DNA from: Streptomyces sp. 846.5
GTDB lineage: Bacteria > Actinomycetota > Actinomycetes > Streptomycetales > Streptomycetaceae
Direction of reading: 5' to 3'
DNA length: 64,000 bases
Assembly: GCF_004365705.1 (NCBI RefSeq)
Contig: NZ_SOBN01000001.1
Location: 4,698,001-4,762,000 of the forward strand
Shown: one piece after another, positions 1 to 8,302 of the stretch
Numbering within the stretch: the first letter of the stretch is position 1
How the letters are laid out: every line of letters begins with the position of its first letter
The notes under the pieces: generated by a model
What the model was told of the DNA's origin: nothing
The model's database searches: none
The model's input: only the letters and a program-made list of their open reading frames with translations
Position numbers and translations under genes: made by a program

Positions 1-490
1 AGAGATCCATCCCGGCAGCCAGTCCGGCGGAGGTGAGGACCTCGCCGTCGTCGACGAAGAGCACGTCGCCGACCACGTCCACGGCCGGGAAGCGCTCCGC
101 GAGCTCGGCCGAGAACGGCCAGTAGGTGGTGGCCCGGCGGCCGTCCAGCAGCCCGGCCTGGGCGAGGACGAAGGCGCCGGTGCAGATGGAGGCGATCCTG
201 CTGCCGGCCGCCGCGGCCCGGCGCAGGGCTGTGAGCACCCGCGGGTCGGCATCACTGCGGGCCCCGGTACCGGTGACGATCACGGTGTCGGCGCCGTCCA
301 CGACCTCCAGCCCGTGGGCGACCGAGATCTGCAGACCGCCGTATGCCTCGACCGGGCCGGGTTCGGGTGTGCAGGTCAGCACCTGGTAGGCGGGTTCTCC
401 GCCGACGAGGGCGGTGCCGAAGACCAGCTCGGGGATCGACAGGTCGAAGGTCGTGGCCGGGGGAACAGCAAGGACGGCGACACGGTGCAT
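1..490 (-). CDS. GlxA/AraC-type regulator, DJ-1/PfpI domain, cut by window edge
   Basis: Reads from an ATG at 490 leftwards off the window, so only the first 163 codons are visible. The translation shows the DJ-1/PfpI (class I glutamine amidotransferase-like) sensor domain of GlxA-type regulators. It has a hydrophobic first strand (VAVLAVP), the nucleophile-elbow region IASICTGAF at about residues 100-108, and the family ending VDDGEVLTSAGLAAGMDL at the edge. An AraC-type DNA-binding domain would be expected further left but cannot be seen. The gene is divergent from the epimerase relic at 634, with 143 bp between them that should hold both promoters. Domain call is firm; the regulated target is unknown. 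Confidence 0.85.
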   Translation of the reverse strand, partial: MHRVAVLAVPPATTFDLSIPELVFGTALVGGEPAYQVLTCTPEPGPVEAYGGLQISVAHGLEVVDGADTVIVTGTGARSDADPRVLTALRRAAAAGSRIASICTGAFVLAQAGLLDGRRATTYWPFSAELAERFPAVDVVGDVLFVDDGEVLTSAGLAAGMDL

Positions 491-633
491 GGCCGGATCC
501 TCCGGTTCTCGGTCGGTTTTGCCGGTGGCCGACGGCAGGGCCGCAGACGGAGGCTGGTTCAGCGCCCGCACCCAGGTCCAACGGCCCTGGGAAGCGGGGC
601 CATTCCCCCGAATACCGTGTCGTCTGGAGCCCC

Positions 634-1562
634 ATGTCCCTCCATGTCATCGTCGGCGCCGGCGCTGCCGCCCGCGCCACCGCCCTGCTGCTCGCGGAGC
701 AGGGCCTGCCCGTACGCCAGATCACCAGGAGCGGCCGCGGAGCCGTGCACCCCCTGGTGGAACGGGTGGCTGCGGACGCCGGCCACAGCGATCGGCTGAC
801 CGAACTGGCCGCCGGCGCCGAGGTACTGATCAACTGCGCGATCCCCGCCTACGAGCGCTGGGCCACCGATGTGCCGCCGTTCTCCGCCTCGCTGCTGACC
901 GCGGTGGAACGCACCGGTGCCCGCTACGTGATGCTCGGCAACCTCTACGGCTACGGCCATGTGCACGGACCGATGACCGAGGACCTGCCGATGGCCCCGG
1001 TCTCGGTCAAGGGCCGGGCTCGCGCCCAGGGCTGGAGGCACTGGCCGCGACCGAGGCGGGACGGGTGCGGGCCACCGAGGTGCGGGCCGCTGCCTTCCTG
1101 GGCCGGGGCGCTTGGGGCACCTTCACCCTGGGCATCGCCCGGCAGGTGCTGGCCGGCGAGGTGGCCACCTATCCGGGCCGCCTCGATGTGGAGCAGTGCT
1201 GGTCGGACGTCCAGGACGTGGCCCGCACCCTGGTCGCCGCCGCGGCCGACGACCGCTCCTGGGGTCGCGCCTGGCACGCGCCGGTCACCGCCAACATCCC
1301 GGTCGGCGAACTGACGGAGCGCTTCGCCAAGCTGACCGGGTCCCCGGAGCCGCGGCTCCAGCGCCTCGACCGCGAGGCCCTGACCGCCCTCGCCGCCGAG
1401 ACCCCGCTGATGGGCGAGCTGATCGAGATGCTCTACGCCACCGAGAACCCGCACATCCTGGACTCCACCGAGACCGAGAGTGCCCTCGGCGTCACCGCGA
1501 CCCCGTTGGACGAAGTGCTCCTGGCCACCGCCGAGGACTTCGACGAGCGGCTCACCGGCTGA
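634..1562 (+). pseudogene. NAD-dependent epimerase/reductase-like gene, frameshifted
   Basis: The N-terminal half starts at ATG 634 (MSLHVIVGAGAAARATALLL, a Rossmann GxGxxAR-type dinucleotide loop) and reads well to about base 1030. The homologous continuation (LEALAATEAGRVRATEVRAA onward, to DFDERLTG) lies in another frame and ends at 1562. One frameshift near 1025-1035 joins the halves; the frames agree if two bases are restored in the GGCTGGAGGCACTGG stretch. Together they give a protein of about 310 residues, usual for extended short-chain dehydrogenase epimerase-like proteins. It may be a true pseudogene or a sequencing error in a G-rich run. It is divergent from the GlxA-type regulator, a common arrangement for a regulator and its target. 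Confidence 0.75.
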
Positions 1563-1635
1563 TCGGCTCCGTTGTCAGTGCCCTCTGCGAAGCTGGGCTG
1601 AACGGGACCCAGCGACGGGTGGCAGGAGCGGCGAG

Positions 1636-1881
1636 ATGGTTGAGGCGGAGAGTGGATGGCGGCGTCCCGGTGAAGACCTGTGCCTGCGGCGGCACGCCCT
1701 GACACAGGTCGAGTGCGTGCTGCCCGACACGCACTACCCGGCGCCGCATCTGGCGCTGGACGGGACGCTGTGGCACGACGGGCTGTGCGGCGAGTGCCAC
1801 GGCGACGGGGTGTCCGGCGGGGCGCCCTGCGGGACCTGCAAGGGGGTGGGCTTCGCCGTGGTCGACGCCGAGGACGCCTGA
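1636..1881 (+). CDS. Small cysteine-rich hypothetical protein
   Basis: An 81-residue protein. ATG 1636 is preceded by GGAG at good spacing, which decides this start over upstream in-frame codons. The C-terminal half carries two CxxCxGxG-like knuckles (CGECHGDG and CGTCKGVGF), the metal-binding repeat known from the DnaJ zinc-finger domain, so a single zinc site is likely. No J-domain or other partner domain is present. It lies 40 bp upstream of the spermidine-synthase-like gene on the same strand and may be cotranscribed with it. The function is not known; a protein-binding or redox role would be inference only. Confidence 0.6.
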   Translation: MVEAESGWRRPGEDLCLRRHALTQVECVLPDTHYPAPHLALDGTLWHDGLCGECHGDGVSGGAPCGTCKGVGFAVVDAEDA

Positions 1882-1921
1882 GCGGTGTCAAGCTGTGCAC
1901 AGGACGGACTAGGGAGTACCG

Positions 1922-2659
1922 GTGAGTGTGCGTTTCCAGGAGCTCGACTGGCGTCGGACAGCCCTAGGCGAGCTCGCGCTCCGCCGCCGTCGCTACCCCG
2001 ATGTGGGCGGCGTGGAGAAGGACGTCTACGAGATCAAGCTCAATGACGAGTACCTGATGTCGAGCCTGTTCACTGTCGCCGAGCTGGAGCTCGGACGTCT
2101 CGCCCTGGCCGAACTGGCAGGGGCGGCGGATGCCTCTCTCGACGTGGTGGTGGGCGGCCTGGGCCTGGGCTGCACCGCGCAGGCCGTGCTGGAGAGCCCG
2201 TCGGTCCGCTCGCTGGTCGTGGTGGACGCGCTCGCCGAGGTCATCGACTGGCACCGGCGCGAGCTGATCCCCTCCGGGCTGGCCGCCGATCCGCGCTGCC
2301 GGCTGGTGCAGGGCGACTTCTTCGCGATGGTCCGGGGCGGCTCCGGGCTCGACCCGGACGCCCCCGACCGGCGCTTCCACGCGATCGTCGTCGACATCGA
2401 CCACTCGCCGCGCCACTGGCTGCACCCCGGCAACGCCGACCTCTACCAACCGGCCGGCCTGCGCTGCCTGGCGGAGGGCCTGCACCCCGGCGGTGTCTTC
2501 GCACTCTGGTCCAACGACCCGCCCGACGACGACTTCATGGCCGCAATGGCCCAGGCCCGCGCCTTCACCGACGTACGGGCCGAGGTCATCAGCTTCGACA
2601 ACCCTCTACAGGGCCGCGAGTCGACCAACACCATCTACCTCGCCAGGTCGGGCGACTGA
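1922..2659 (+). CDS. Spermidine-synthase-like SAM-dependent methyltransferase-fold protein
   Basis: A 245-residue protein from a GTG start. It has the Rossmann-like nucleotide fold of the polyamine aminopropyltransferase/SAM methyltransferase superfamily. The glycine-rich loop VVVGGLGLGCTAQAVLE (about residues 75-92) is followed by VVVDALAEVIDW, whose acidic residue ends strand 2, then by CRLVQGDFF and FHAIVVDIDHSP. These match spermidine synthase-like proteins widespread in actinomycetes. The N-terminal tetramerisation domain of true SpeE is short here, so aminopropyl transfer is not assured and the substrate is unknown. It lies just downstream of the small cysteine-rich gene. Confidence 0.7.
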   Translation: MSVRFQELDWRRTALGELALRRRRYPDVGGVEKDVYEIKLNDEYLMSSLFTVAELELGRLALAELAGAADASLDVVVGGLGLGCTAQAVLESPSVRSLVVVDALAEVIDWHRRELIPSGLAADPRCRLVQGDFFAMVRGGSGLDPDAPDRRFHAIVVDIDHSPRHWLHPGNADLYQPAGLRCLAEGLHPGGVFALWSNDPPDDDFMAAMAQARAFTDVRAEVISFDNPLQGRESTNTIYLARSGD

Positions 2660-2794
2660 CCACTGACCGCCGCCGGCCTGACGGGTAGCGTGCGTGCACA
2701 TGGGATCCTGCGTGGCGGCCCGAGCCCGGCCTTCTGGTTCCAGCCCACCTGATCGACCCGCGCGGGCACCGCGACGGTGGCCGCGCGGCCGGAG

Positions 2795-4624
2795 TCAGGT
2801 TGCGGAGTAGCCGGTGAGCTTGGTGATCCAGGCGAAGAGATCGGGTGCGTCGTAGTTGACGGCGTGTCCGCCGTCCCAGTACAGGCCCGAGTTGACCTCG
2901 TCGCCGAGCTGCGTCGTGATGGCGGCGAGGTTGCACACCACGGTGTGGGCGGTGTTGGTGTCCAGCGTTCCGGTGCGCAGCCACCAGTGCTTGGCCCGGG
3001 AGGCGTTCTTGGCCTGGAGGTGGTGGAGCGGGTTCATCTGGCTGATCTTCTTCGGGAGGTCGCTGTCGAGCTGCGCCGTCTCCTTGCCGGTGGTGTGCCG
3101 CAAGCTGTAGGTGGTGAAGTGGCGGGCGTTCGTGGTCGCGTCGCCGAATTCGATGTTCTCCGCCGCCGACAGGTCGAAGGTGTCGAAGGCGGGAACGCCC
3201 TTCATCCGGGTGCCGACGTGCTTGAGGAAGTTGTCCCAGGTGAATGAGGCCTGGCCGCCGGACCAGGTGATCCAGGTGTTCTTCTTGAGATAGGCCGCCC
3301 GCTCGGACGCGGTCAGGGTCTTGCTCAGCGCCGTGGTGGCGGCCGGGATCAAGTAGTCCTTCATCATGTAGGACGAGTAGTTGTCCGCGCTGAGGGTGCC
3401 GAAGCTGTTGATGCCGGGCAGGGCGAGCTGCTTCTGGTAGCTCGCGAACTGCTCCTTGAGCTGCCCGGAGTAGGTCTGGTCGACCGTGGTGGAGGCACTG
3501 CTGGAAGCGCTGCTTGAGGCGGCGGCGGAGGAGGCGGCGGCAGAGGCGGTGCCGGATGCACTGCCGGAGCTGGAGCCCGGGCCGCCGCCCATCCCGCCCG
3601 ATGCCTGGTAGGTGAGCGTCCCCCACATCCACTCGTACTGACCGTCGGAGTGGTCGAGGTCGGTGATCGGCGAGTAGCAGGCGGACAGCCAGACGTTGTC
3701 GTCGGCGTCGGCCGCGCCGAGCGCCGCGAGCTCGCTGTCGTAGAGGGAGCTGTTGCCGGACGCGCCGACGAGTGAGGACAGCGCGCCGCCGGCGCTGCCG
3801 CCGGAGGAGATGATCCAGTCCTTGTTGCCCGGGATGGACGTGTTGTGACGTACATAGCGGATCGCGGCCTTCAGGTCGACGATCGCGGCCGGGGCCTTGC
3901 CGTAGTACGTGCCGTCCGTGCCCGACGACTTCTGGTCACGGCCCCGGCAGCCCGGCTCGACCACGACGTAGCCGTTGGCTAGCGCCATCTCGCCGTTGTC
4001 GTAGCTCGTCCACGAGCTGCCCATCGAGCTGCCCAGTCCCACCGAGGAGCCCCCCATCGCGGCGCCGCCGCCCCCGGCCCCGGCGGTACCGGAGGCGCCC
4101 GGCGCCCCGCCGCTGGATGCCCCGGAAGCCCCGGGCGCGCCGCCTGAGGAACTGCCGGGTCCGCCGGACGTGCCGCCCGGTGCGCCGCTGCTGCCGAAGC
4201 CGCCCGCCGCCGTACCGGAGGAGGTCCCGCCGCCCTGCTCGGTCGCGCCCCATGAGGAGGACGAGGTGTAGCCGCCGACGTTGATGGCGAACATGATCGG
4301 CGCCTTGGTGGCATCGACGGCCTTGCCGTCGATCTCGACCGGCACGCTGATGTTCAACGACTGGTACTTGTAGTTGACCGGGTGCTGGACGTAGACGTTG
4401 TCACTGTAGAAGCGGTACGTGATCTTCTTCGTGCCGCTGCCCGTGCTCACCGTCTTGGTCTTGGTCGAGTAGGAGGTGGCGTTGAAGTCCAGCGAGTAGC
4501 TGGTCGCGGAACCCGACGCGGACGACGACGCCGAAGACGACCCGGAGTGCGAGTCGGTGCACCCGGCGGCCACCGGGATCAGGGCTGCGCCCGCCATCGA
4601 CTTGAGCACGGACCTGCGCTTCAT
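2795..4624 (-). CDS. Secreted subtype B tannase/feruloyl-esterase-like lipoprotein
   Basis: A 609-residue protein starting at ATG 4624. The start is MKRRSVLKSMAGAALIPVAAGC: a twin-arginine-like n-region followed by a lipobox (VAAGC, Cys22), so export and lipid anchoring are likely. The alpha/beta-hydrolase core matches subtype B tannases. The nucleophile elbow is SSGGSAGGALS (Ser277), with a later Asp in RTGTLDTNTA and a His in DGGHAVNYD near the C-terminus completing a triad. Such enzymes cleave galloyl or similar aromatic esters. Two Gly/Ser/Ala-rich low-complexity inserts (about residues 130-204 and 342-380) interrupt the core; they are longer than I expect for the family and are probably flexible surface loops. 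No co-directional partner is adjacent. Confidence 0.8.
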   Translation of the reverse strand: MKRRSVLKSMAGAALIPVAAGCTDSHSGSSSASSSASGSATSYSLDFNATSYSTKTKTVSTGSGTKKITYRFYSDNVYVQHPVNYKYQSLNISVPVEIDGKAVDATKAPIMFAINVGGYTSSSSWGATEQGGGTSSGTAAGGFGSSGAPGGTSGGPGSSSGGAPGASGASSGGAPGASGTAGAGGGGAAMGGSSVGLGSSMGSSWTSYDNGEMALANGYVVVEPGCRGRDQKSSGTDGTYYGKAPAAIVDLKAAIRYVRHNTSIPGNKDWIISSGGSAGGALSSLVGASGNSSLYDSELAALGAADADDNVWLSACYSPITDLDHSDGQYEWMWGTLTYQASGGMGGGPGSSSGSASGTASAAASSAAASSSASSSASTTVDQTYSGQLKEQFASYQKQLALPGINSFGTLSADNYSSYMMKDYLIPAATTALSKTLTASERAAYLKKNTWITWSGGQASFTWDNFLKHVGTRMKGVPAFDTFDLSAAENIEFGDATTNARHFTTYSLRHTTGKETAQLDSDLPKKISQMNPLHHLQAKNASRAKHWWLRTGTLDTNTAHTVVCNLAAITTQLGDEVNSGLYWDGGHAVNYDAPDLFAWITKLTGYSAT

Positions 4625-4961
4625 CGGTCTCTCCCAGGTAGGTGTGAGCCGCACGCCTGCTCCCAGCCGGCGGTCGGCGTCATGTCAGTAATTCGACACA
4701 TTCGACGCTAGAATAAAGGCGACAAAATCGTCTACAATATCTGGGGATTCATGGCCGTTGCACAGCAATCACCCGACGCGTGAGCGCATCTCCCAAAATC
4801 GTCACAAGACGGACACCTGATGTGCGACGCTATTCGATCACTGCTCCGGGAAGATGACGGCGCGCCGAAGCCGGCCCGGCCGGCGACGGGCGTGATCGAG
4901 GCCGCGCGGGGCCCCAGGCCGGATGGTCGGGCCCGGGTGGTCGGGCCGGCTTCGCGGCGGC
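4625..4961. other. Intergenic region upstream of the tannase gene
   Basis: A 337-bp stretch between the tannase start and the end of the TetR relic. It contains the most AT-rich tract of this part (about 4700-4745), where the tannase promoter is probably located. No convincing gene, tRNA or long repeat was seen. Confidence 0.4.
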
Positions 4962-5492
4962 TCAGCGGGGTGCGAGTGCGGTGAAGGCTTCGTCCAGGAG
5001 GTCGACCAGATCCAACTGCCCGTCGGAGGCGGTCCAGTGGTCGATGGCGGCGTTGAGGCAGTCCAGGGCGGCGGCGGCCCGAACGGCGTGGGCCAGCGGT
5101 GTGGCCTGCGGCGGGTTGGTGCGGTCGGCGAGGGCCTGGGCCAGGGCGGGGCGCCAGCCGTTCTGCTTCTCCAGGCGCCGGGTGCACAGCGCCGGGGTGT
5201 CCTGGACCAGGCGGGTGGTGGCGAGTGCTGCGACCGGGTCCTGGTGGTAGTGCTCGGTGACGGTGTCCAGGGCGCGCCGCAGTGCGGTCCAGTCGTCCTC
5301 GTCGGCGGGGCGGGCCCGGAGGGCGTCGGCGACCTGGTCGCCCTGGGCGTCGAGGGCGCTGAGGACGGCCTCCTCCTTGCTGCCGAAGTAGCGCAGGAAG
5401 GTGCTGCGGGAGACCCCGGCAGCCGCGGCCAGGTCGGTGAGGGTCACCCGGTCGAATCCGTCACGGCGGAACAGTTCGAAGGCCACCTGGGC
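4962..5492 (-). pseudogene. TetR-family regulator lacking its 5' end
   Basis: The homologous reading frame begins at AQVAFELFRRDGFD (near base 5492) and runs through the HTH (VTLTDLAAAAGVSRSTFLRYFGSKEEAV) to a normal C-terminus at 4962. The start codon and the first helix, about 15-20 residues in TetR proteins, are absent. Upstream in-frame codons belong to sequence homologous to the gene on the opposite strand. The truncation point coincides with the truncation point of the divergent F420-dependent reductase, so one deletion removed the shared promoter region and both starts. The DNA-binding helices are mostly intact, but expression would need a fortuitous start. Confidence 0.7.
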
Positions 5493-6123
5493 CGGGATCG
5501 TCGGCGAACTCGGCGAACGCGCCAGGGCGGGCACGCCGGAGGAGGCCGCGCAGGCCGGAGACCTGGTGGTGGCGACCATCCCACTGAGCGCCTACGGCAG
5601 GCCGGCCGCGGCCCTGGCCGGACGGACCGTCATCGACACCATGAACTACTACCCGGACCGCGACGGCCGCATAGCGGAACTGGAGACGGGCACGCTGACT
5701 TCCAGTGAACTGGTGCAGCGTCACCTGGCAGACTCCCAGGTCGTCAAGGCGTTCAACAACATCGACTTCCGCCGCCTGCTCACCAGCGCCCGGCCCTCCG
5801 GCGACCCCCACCGCAGCGCCCTGCCCATCGCCGGGGACAACGACGCCGCCAAGGTCGACGTGGCACGGCTGCTGGACGCCCTCGGCTACGACACCGTCGG
5901 CATCGGCGCCCTGGCCGAGAGCTGGCGCAGCGAGCCGGGCACCCCGGTCTACGTCCAGCCCTACATGGCCCCCCGGCCGGAAGGGCTGAGCCAGGAGGAG
6001 GCCGGGCGATGGTTCTACCAGACGCCAGGAGTCCACGTACCCGCCGCGACGGTCAGGGAACTGATCGACGCGGCGGTCCGCCGCCCAGCAGGAGACACCG
6101 GCCCGGCCCAAGCGGAGGACTGA
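5493..6123 (+). pseudogene. NADPH-dependent F420 reductase-like gene lacking its 5' end
   Basis: The recognisable part runs from GIVGELGERARAGTPEEAA (base 5494) to the stop at 6123. It has LVVATIPLSAYG, VIDTMNYYPDRDGR and VQRHLADSQVVKAFNNIDF, typical of the F420-dependent NADP oxidoreductase/reductase fold. The first strand and GxGxxG dinucleotide loop (about 30-40 residues) are missing, so cofactor binding should be lost. In-frame codons upstream of 5493 are only the antisense of the TetR gene. It was originally divergent from the TetR gene, which probably repressed it. Confidence 0.7.
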
Positions 6124-6139
6124 ACTGCGGGCGGGCCCC

Positions 6140-6211
6140 GATCAGCTGGAGCGCTCCGGGCTGATCGAAGCCACACGTGCTCTGCGCGCTGGCCCGAGCC
6201 CGTCCGGCTGA
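6140..6211 (+). pseudogene. C-terminal relic of a PIN-domain toxin gene
   Basis: Bases 6140-6211 translate to DQLERSGLIEATRALRAGPS followed by PSG and a stop. The intact PIN toxin at 8303-8866 ends DQLERSGLIESASALRAGPS plus PSG, so only three residues differ. The rest of the toxin and its antitoxin are absent. This is the tail of a second, decayed copy of the same TA module, so the locus once held two related modules or underwent duplication and deletion. Confidence 0.8.
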
Positions 6212-6294
6212 GCACAGCAGTCACAGGTCACCGAGTCCGTGCGCACCGACGTGGTCGGCCTCCCGCACCTGGTTGCGGCGCCCGGGCGGACGGG

Positions 6295-6450
6295 TCAGCG
6301 GGGTCCCGGGCGGGCGAAGCGCAGGGCGAAGCGGACCGCCGGGAGCAGGATCCAGCACAGCGAGGCCGAGTGAGTGACCAGCGCGACGGGTATCGACGCT
6401 GCGAACGTCAGGATCACTGCGGCGATCCAGGACTGGGTGTCGGTGATCAC
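6295..6450 (-). CDS. Possible 51-residue membrane peptide or gene remnant
   Basis: From GTG 6450 the frame reads a hydrophobic segment (WIAAVILTFAASIPVALV, then LCWILLPAVRF) and ends in a basic tail before a stop at 6295. It could be a single- or double-pass membrane peptide or the C-terminal relic of a larger membrane protein. Its start overlaps the stop of the hypothetical gene at 6447 by four bases, which suggests translational coupling if both are real. No ribosome-binding site is obvious and the family is not recognised. Confidence 0.3.
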   Translation of the reverse strand: MITDTQSWIAAVILTFAASIPVALVTHSASLCWILLPAVRFALRFARPGPR

Positions 6451-7247
6451 CAAAGGCGGCGTGTGCGCCCGCAGGGCTGGTAGTCGCGCAGCCCTGTCAT
6501 CCGAGCAAGGAGGCGCCCGGCCTGTGCCACCACCTGGGGGTCGACCTGCTCCTCGCTGAGCACGTCGGAGAGTTGGATGGCCTCGGCGATTCTGCGGGCG
6601 GTTGAGGGTCCGACGGCACCGGAGCCGAGGGGGGTGCTGAGCAGCCAGTCGCGTGCATCGTCGTCGTCGCGTGAGGCGATGGCGTCGATCAGGTGGCGTA
6701 GGGCCGGGTGGCTTGCGCGGTCGGCCAACCAGACGAGAGCTGCTGTCGGGCAGTCGAGGGTGGTGAGAGCATCCACCGCGGGGCGAGTGAAGACTCTCAG
6801 TAGACCGAGGATCTTGAGGTAGGGCACGTCCTCCGGCTCCCCGAGTCGGCCGAGGAGGGCGATGCCGACGCTTACGGCCGACGTGCTGGTACCGGTGCGC
6901 GCAAGACGACGACCAAGAGCACGGGCCGTCGCAGTGTCGTCCAGGGGTAGATTGGCCATCGCCCCATGAATGTGACGGTCCCCAACTCCCAGCTCATGAA
7001 ACCTGCTGTGGACCTCGTCGGCCGCGCGGGCCGTGTCCGGATCGGACAGCAGGGGAGTGAGGGCCACGCGCACACTGGCTTTGGCTTCGCGCCAACCCAG
7101 ATTTCCGTGCTTCTGCGGGGGCTGCTCCGGCAAGGGGTAACCACGCTTGGGCAGTCGACCGTCGGGTTGCGATTCGTACAGGCCCAGCGCGTATGCATAC
7201 AGGGAGGGCGAAGAGGCGGGGAATTCACCCCCTGCCTGGGCGCTCAT
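6447..7247 (-). CDS. Hypothetical protein, helical-repeat-like
   Basis: A 266-residue protein I do not recognise. After a short polar N-terminus it is alpha-helical, with regular leucine/alanine spacing (DDTATARALGRRLARTG, ISVGIALLGRLG-type stretches, RRIAEAIQLSDVLSEEQV) that suggests HEAT/ARM-like repeats. No catalytic motif, signal peptide or membrane segment is visible. Base composition is slightly less G/C-biased than the core genes nearby, and it lies between TA-module debris, so it may be part of the accessory patch. Confidence 0.5.
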   Translation of the reverse strand: MSAQAGGEFPASSPSLYAYALGLYESQPDGRLPKRGYPLPEQPPQKHGNLGWREAKASVRVALTPLLSDPDTARAADEVHSRFHELGVGDRHIHGAMANLPLDDTATARALGRRLARTGTSTSAVSVGIALLGRLGEPEDVPYLKILGLLRVFTRPAVDALTTLDCPTAALVWLADRASHPALRHLIDAIASRDDDDARDWLLSTPLGSGAVGPSTARRIAEAIQLSDVLSEEQVDPQVVAQAGRLLARMTGLRDYQPCGRTRRLW

Positions 7248-7304
7248 CGGGCGGGGTGGAGCTCGATTCCATAGGTCATGCTGTCGAGCCTGTCACTACT
7301 GGCT

Positions 7305-7339
7305 GGTTGCTGGCTAGTGGGTTTAACCGGCCAGCAACC
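7305..7339. repeat. 10-bp inverted repeat upstream of the hypothetical gene
   Basis: GGTTGCTGGC (7305-7314) and GCCAGCAACC (7330-7339) are perfect complements separated by 15 bases. They lie 58 bp upstream of the start of the minus-strand gene at 7247. They could form a hairpin or an operator; no U-tract follows on either strand. Confidence 0.45.
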
Positions 7340-7456
7340 GGACTGGGCGATCTTGGACTGCGCTGCATCGTGCCCTGGCGGCTTGAAAGCCCGGGTCCGA
7401 AAGCCCTCGTCGACAATGTTCTCGATCCCGTGCCAGGGGCGGCGGAGGGTCAGGCG

Positions 7457-7723
7457 CTACGTGGCGGACCGAGGCTCTTGCCCCTCTTCGAGCGAGGTGG
7501 CGACCCAGCCCGAGTGGAGCTTCTGCTCGAACTCGGCGAGACCGAGCAGCCTCCAGCAGCCAGCCAGCCCGTCGACGTGCCGGAAGGTGGGGTGGTGGGC
7601 CGCCATACGTAAGTTCGGCCTGGGCATTTCCGGCAGGCTGTCGGCGTCCGTGTGCAGCGGAAACGTCTCTCCTGATCTTGGATTCGACGGTTCGGAAGAG
7701 CGGGCTCGGAGGATGGGCTCCAC
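7457..7723 (-). CDS. Possible small hypothetical protein
   Basis: An 88-codon frame from GTG 7723, with a balanced amino-acid composition in the second half (NLRMAAHHPTFRHVDGLAG, then CWRLLGLAEFEQKLHSGWV) that looks more protein-like than an antisense shadow. No ribosome-binding site precedes it and no family is recognised. It occupies most of the otherwise empty 7248-7834 interval and may be a remnant. Confidence 0.3.
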   Translation of the reverse strand: MEPILRARSSEPSNPRSGETFPLHTDADSLPEMPRPNLRMAAHHPTFRHVDGLAGCWRLLGLAEFEQKLHSGWVATSLEEGQEPRSAT

Positions 7724-7834
7724 TCGTTTGGGTGAAGCTGACGAGCTTCAGCGGATCTGAAGCGAGCGTATGGAAGCATTGCGCATGCTTCGTTTGTTGC
7801 GAATAATGCGAATAGGAGTCGAAGGAGGTACACC

Positions 7835-8299
7835 ATGGCTTCCGCAACGGAGGGCCGCAAGATCTCGCCTGGAGTCGTCGACAGTGGCGACGCCGCGCGG
7901 GCACTGCGCCGGATCAAGGACTACCTGGCACATACTGCAGGGGCTGGCGACGACGTCACGATCCGCGGTGAGATCGGGTCCGACGACCCACTGGTGTTGC
8001 CCAGGCCCACCGTCGAGATGTTCGCGGCGATCCTGGCTGCCCTGGCGGCGGGGCAGGGTGTCCAACTCATGCCGGTCAATGCAGAGGTCACGACACAGCA
8101 GGCGGCTGAGATGCTCAACATCTCACGTCCGTTCCTCATCGGGCTGCTGGAACGCGGAGAGATCCCGTTCAGGCTTGTCGGCCGGCACCGCCGGATCCTA
8201 TTTGAGGACGTCATGGGCTACCTGCGCGAAGACGACAGCAGGCGCAAGGATGCCGCTGACGAACTCACGCGACTCGACCAGGAGTTGGGGCTGGACTGA
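7835..8299 (+). CDS. Antitoxin with excisionase-type HTH domain
   Basis: A 154-residue protein from ATG 7835, preceded by a strong AAGGAGG site. The C-terminal part carries an excisionase/MerR-like helix-turn-helix: VTTQQAAEMLNISRPFLIGL followed by the wing IPFRLVGRHRRILFEDVMGYL (about residues 88-130). The N-terminal half (ALRRIKDYLAHT, LVLPRPTVEMFAAILAALA) is a known partner region of HTH antitoxins paired with PIN toxins. Its stop lies 3 bp before the toxin start, so they form an operon. The upstream direct repeat GCGAAT-aat-GCGAAT (about 7799-7813) is a plausible autoregulatory operator. Confidence 0.8.
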   Translation: MASATEGRKISPGVVDSGDAARALRRIKDYLAHTAGAGDDVTIRGEIGSDDPLVLPRPTVEMFAAILAALAAGQGVQLMPVNAEVTTQQAAEMLNISRPFLIGLLERGEIPFRLVGRHRRILFEDVMGYLREDDSRRKDAADELTRLDQELGLD

Positions 8300-8302
8300 C
8301 TG

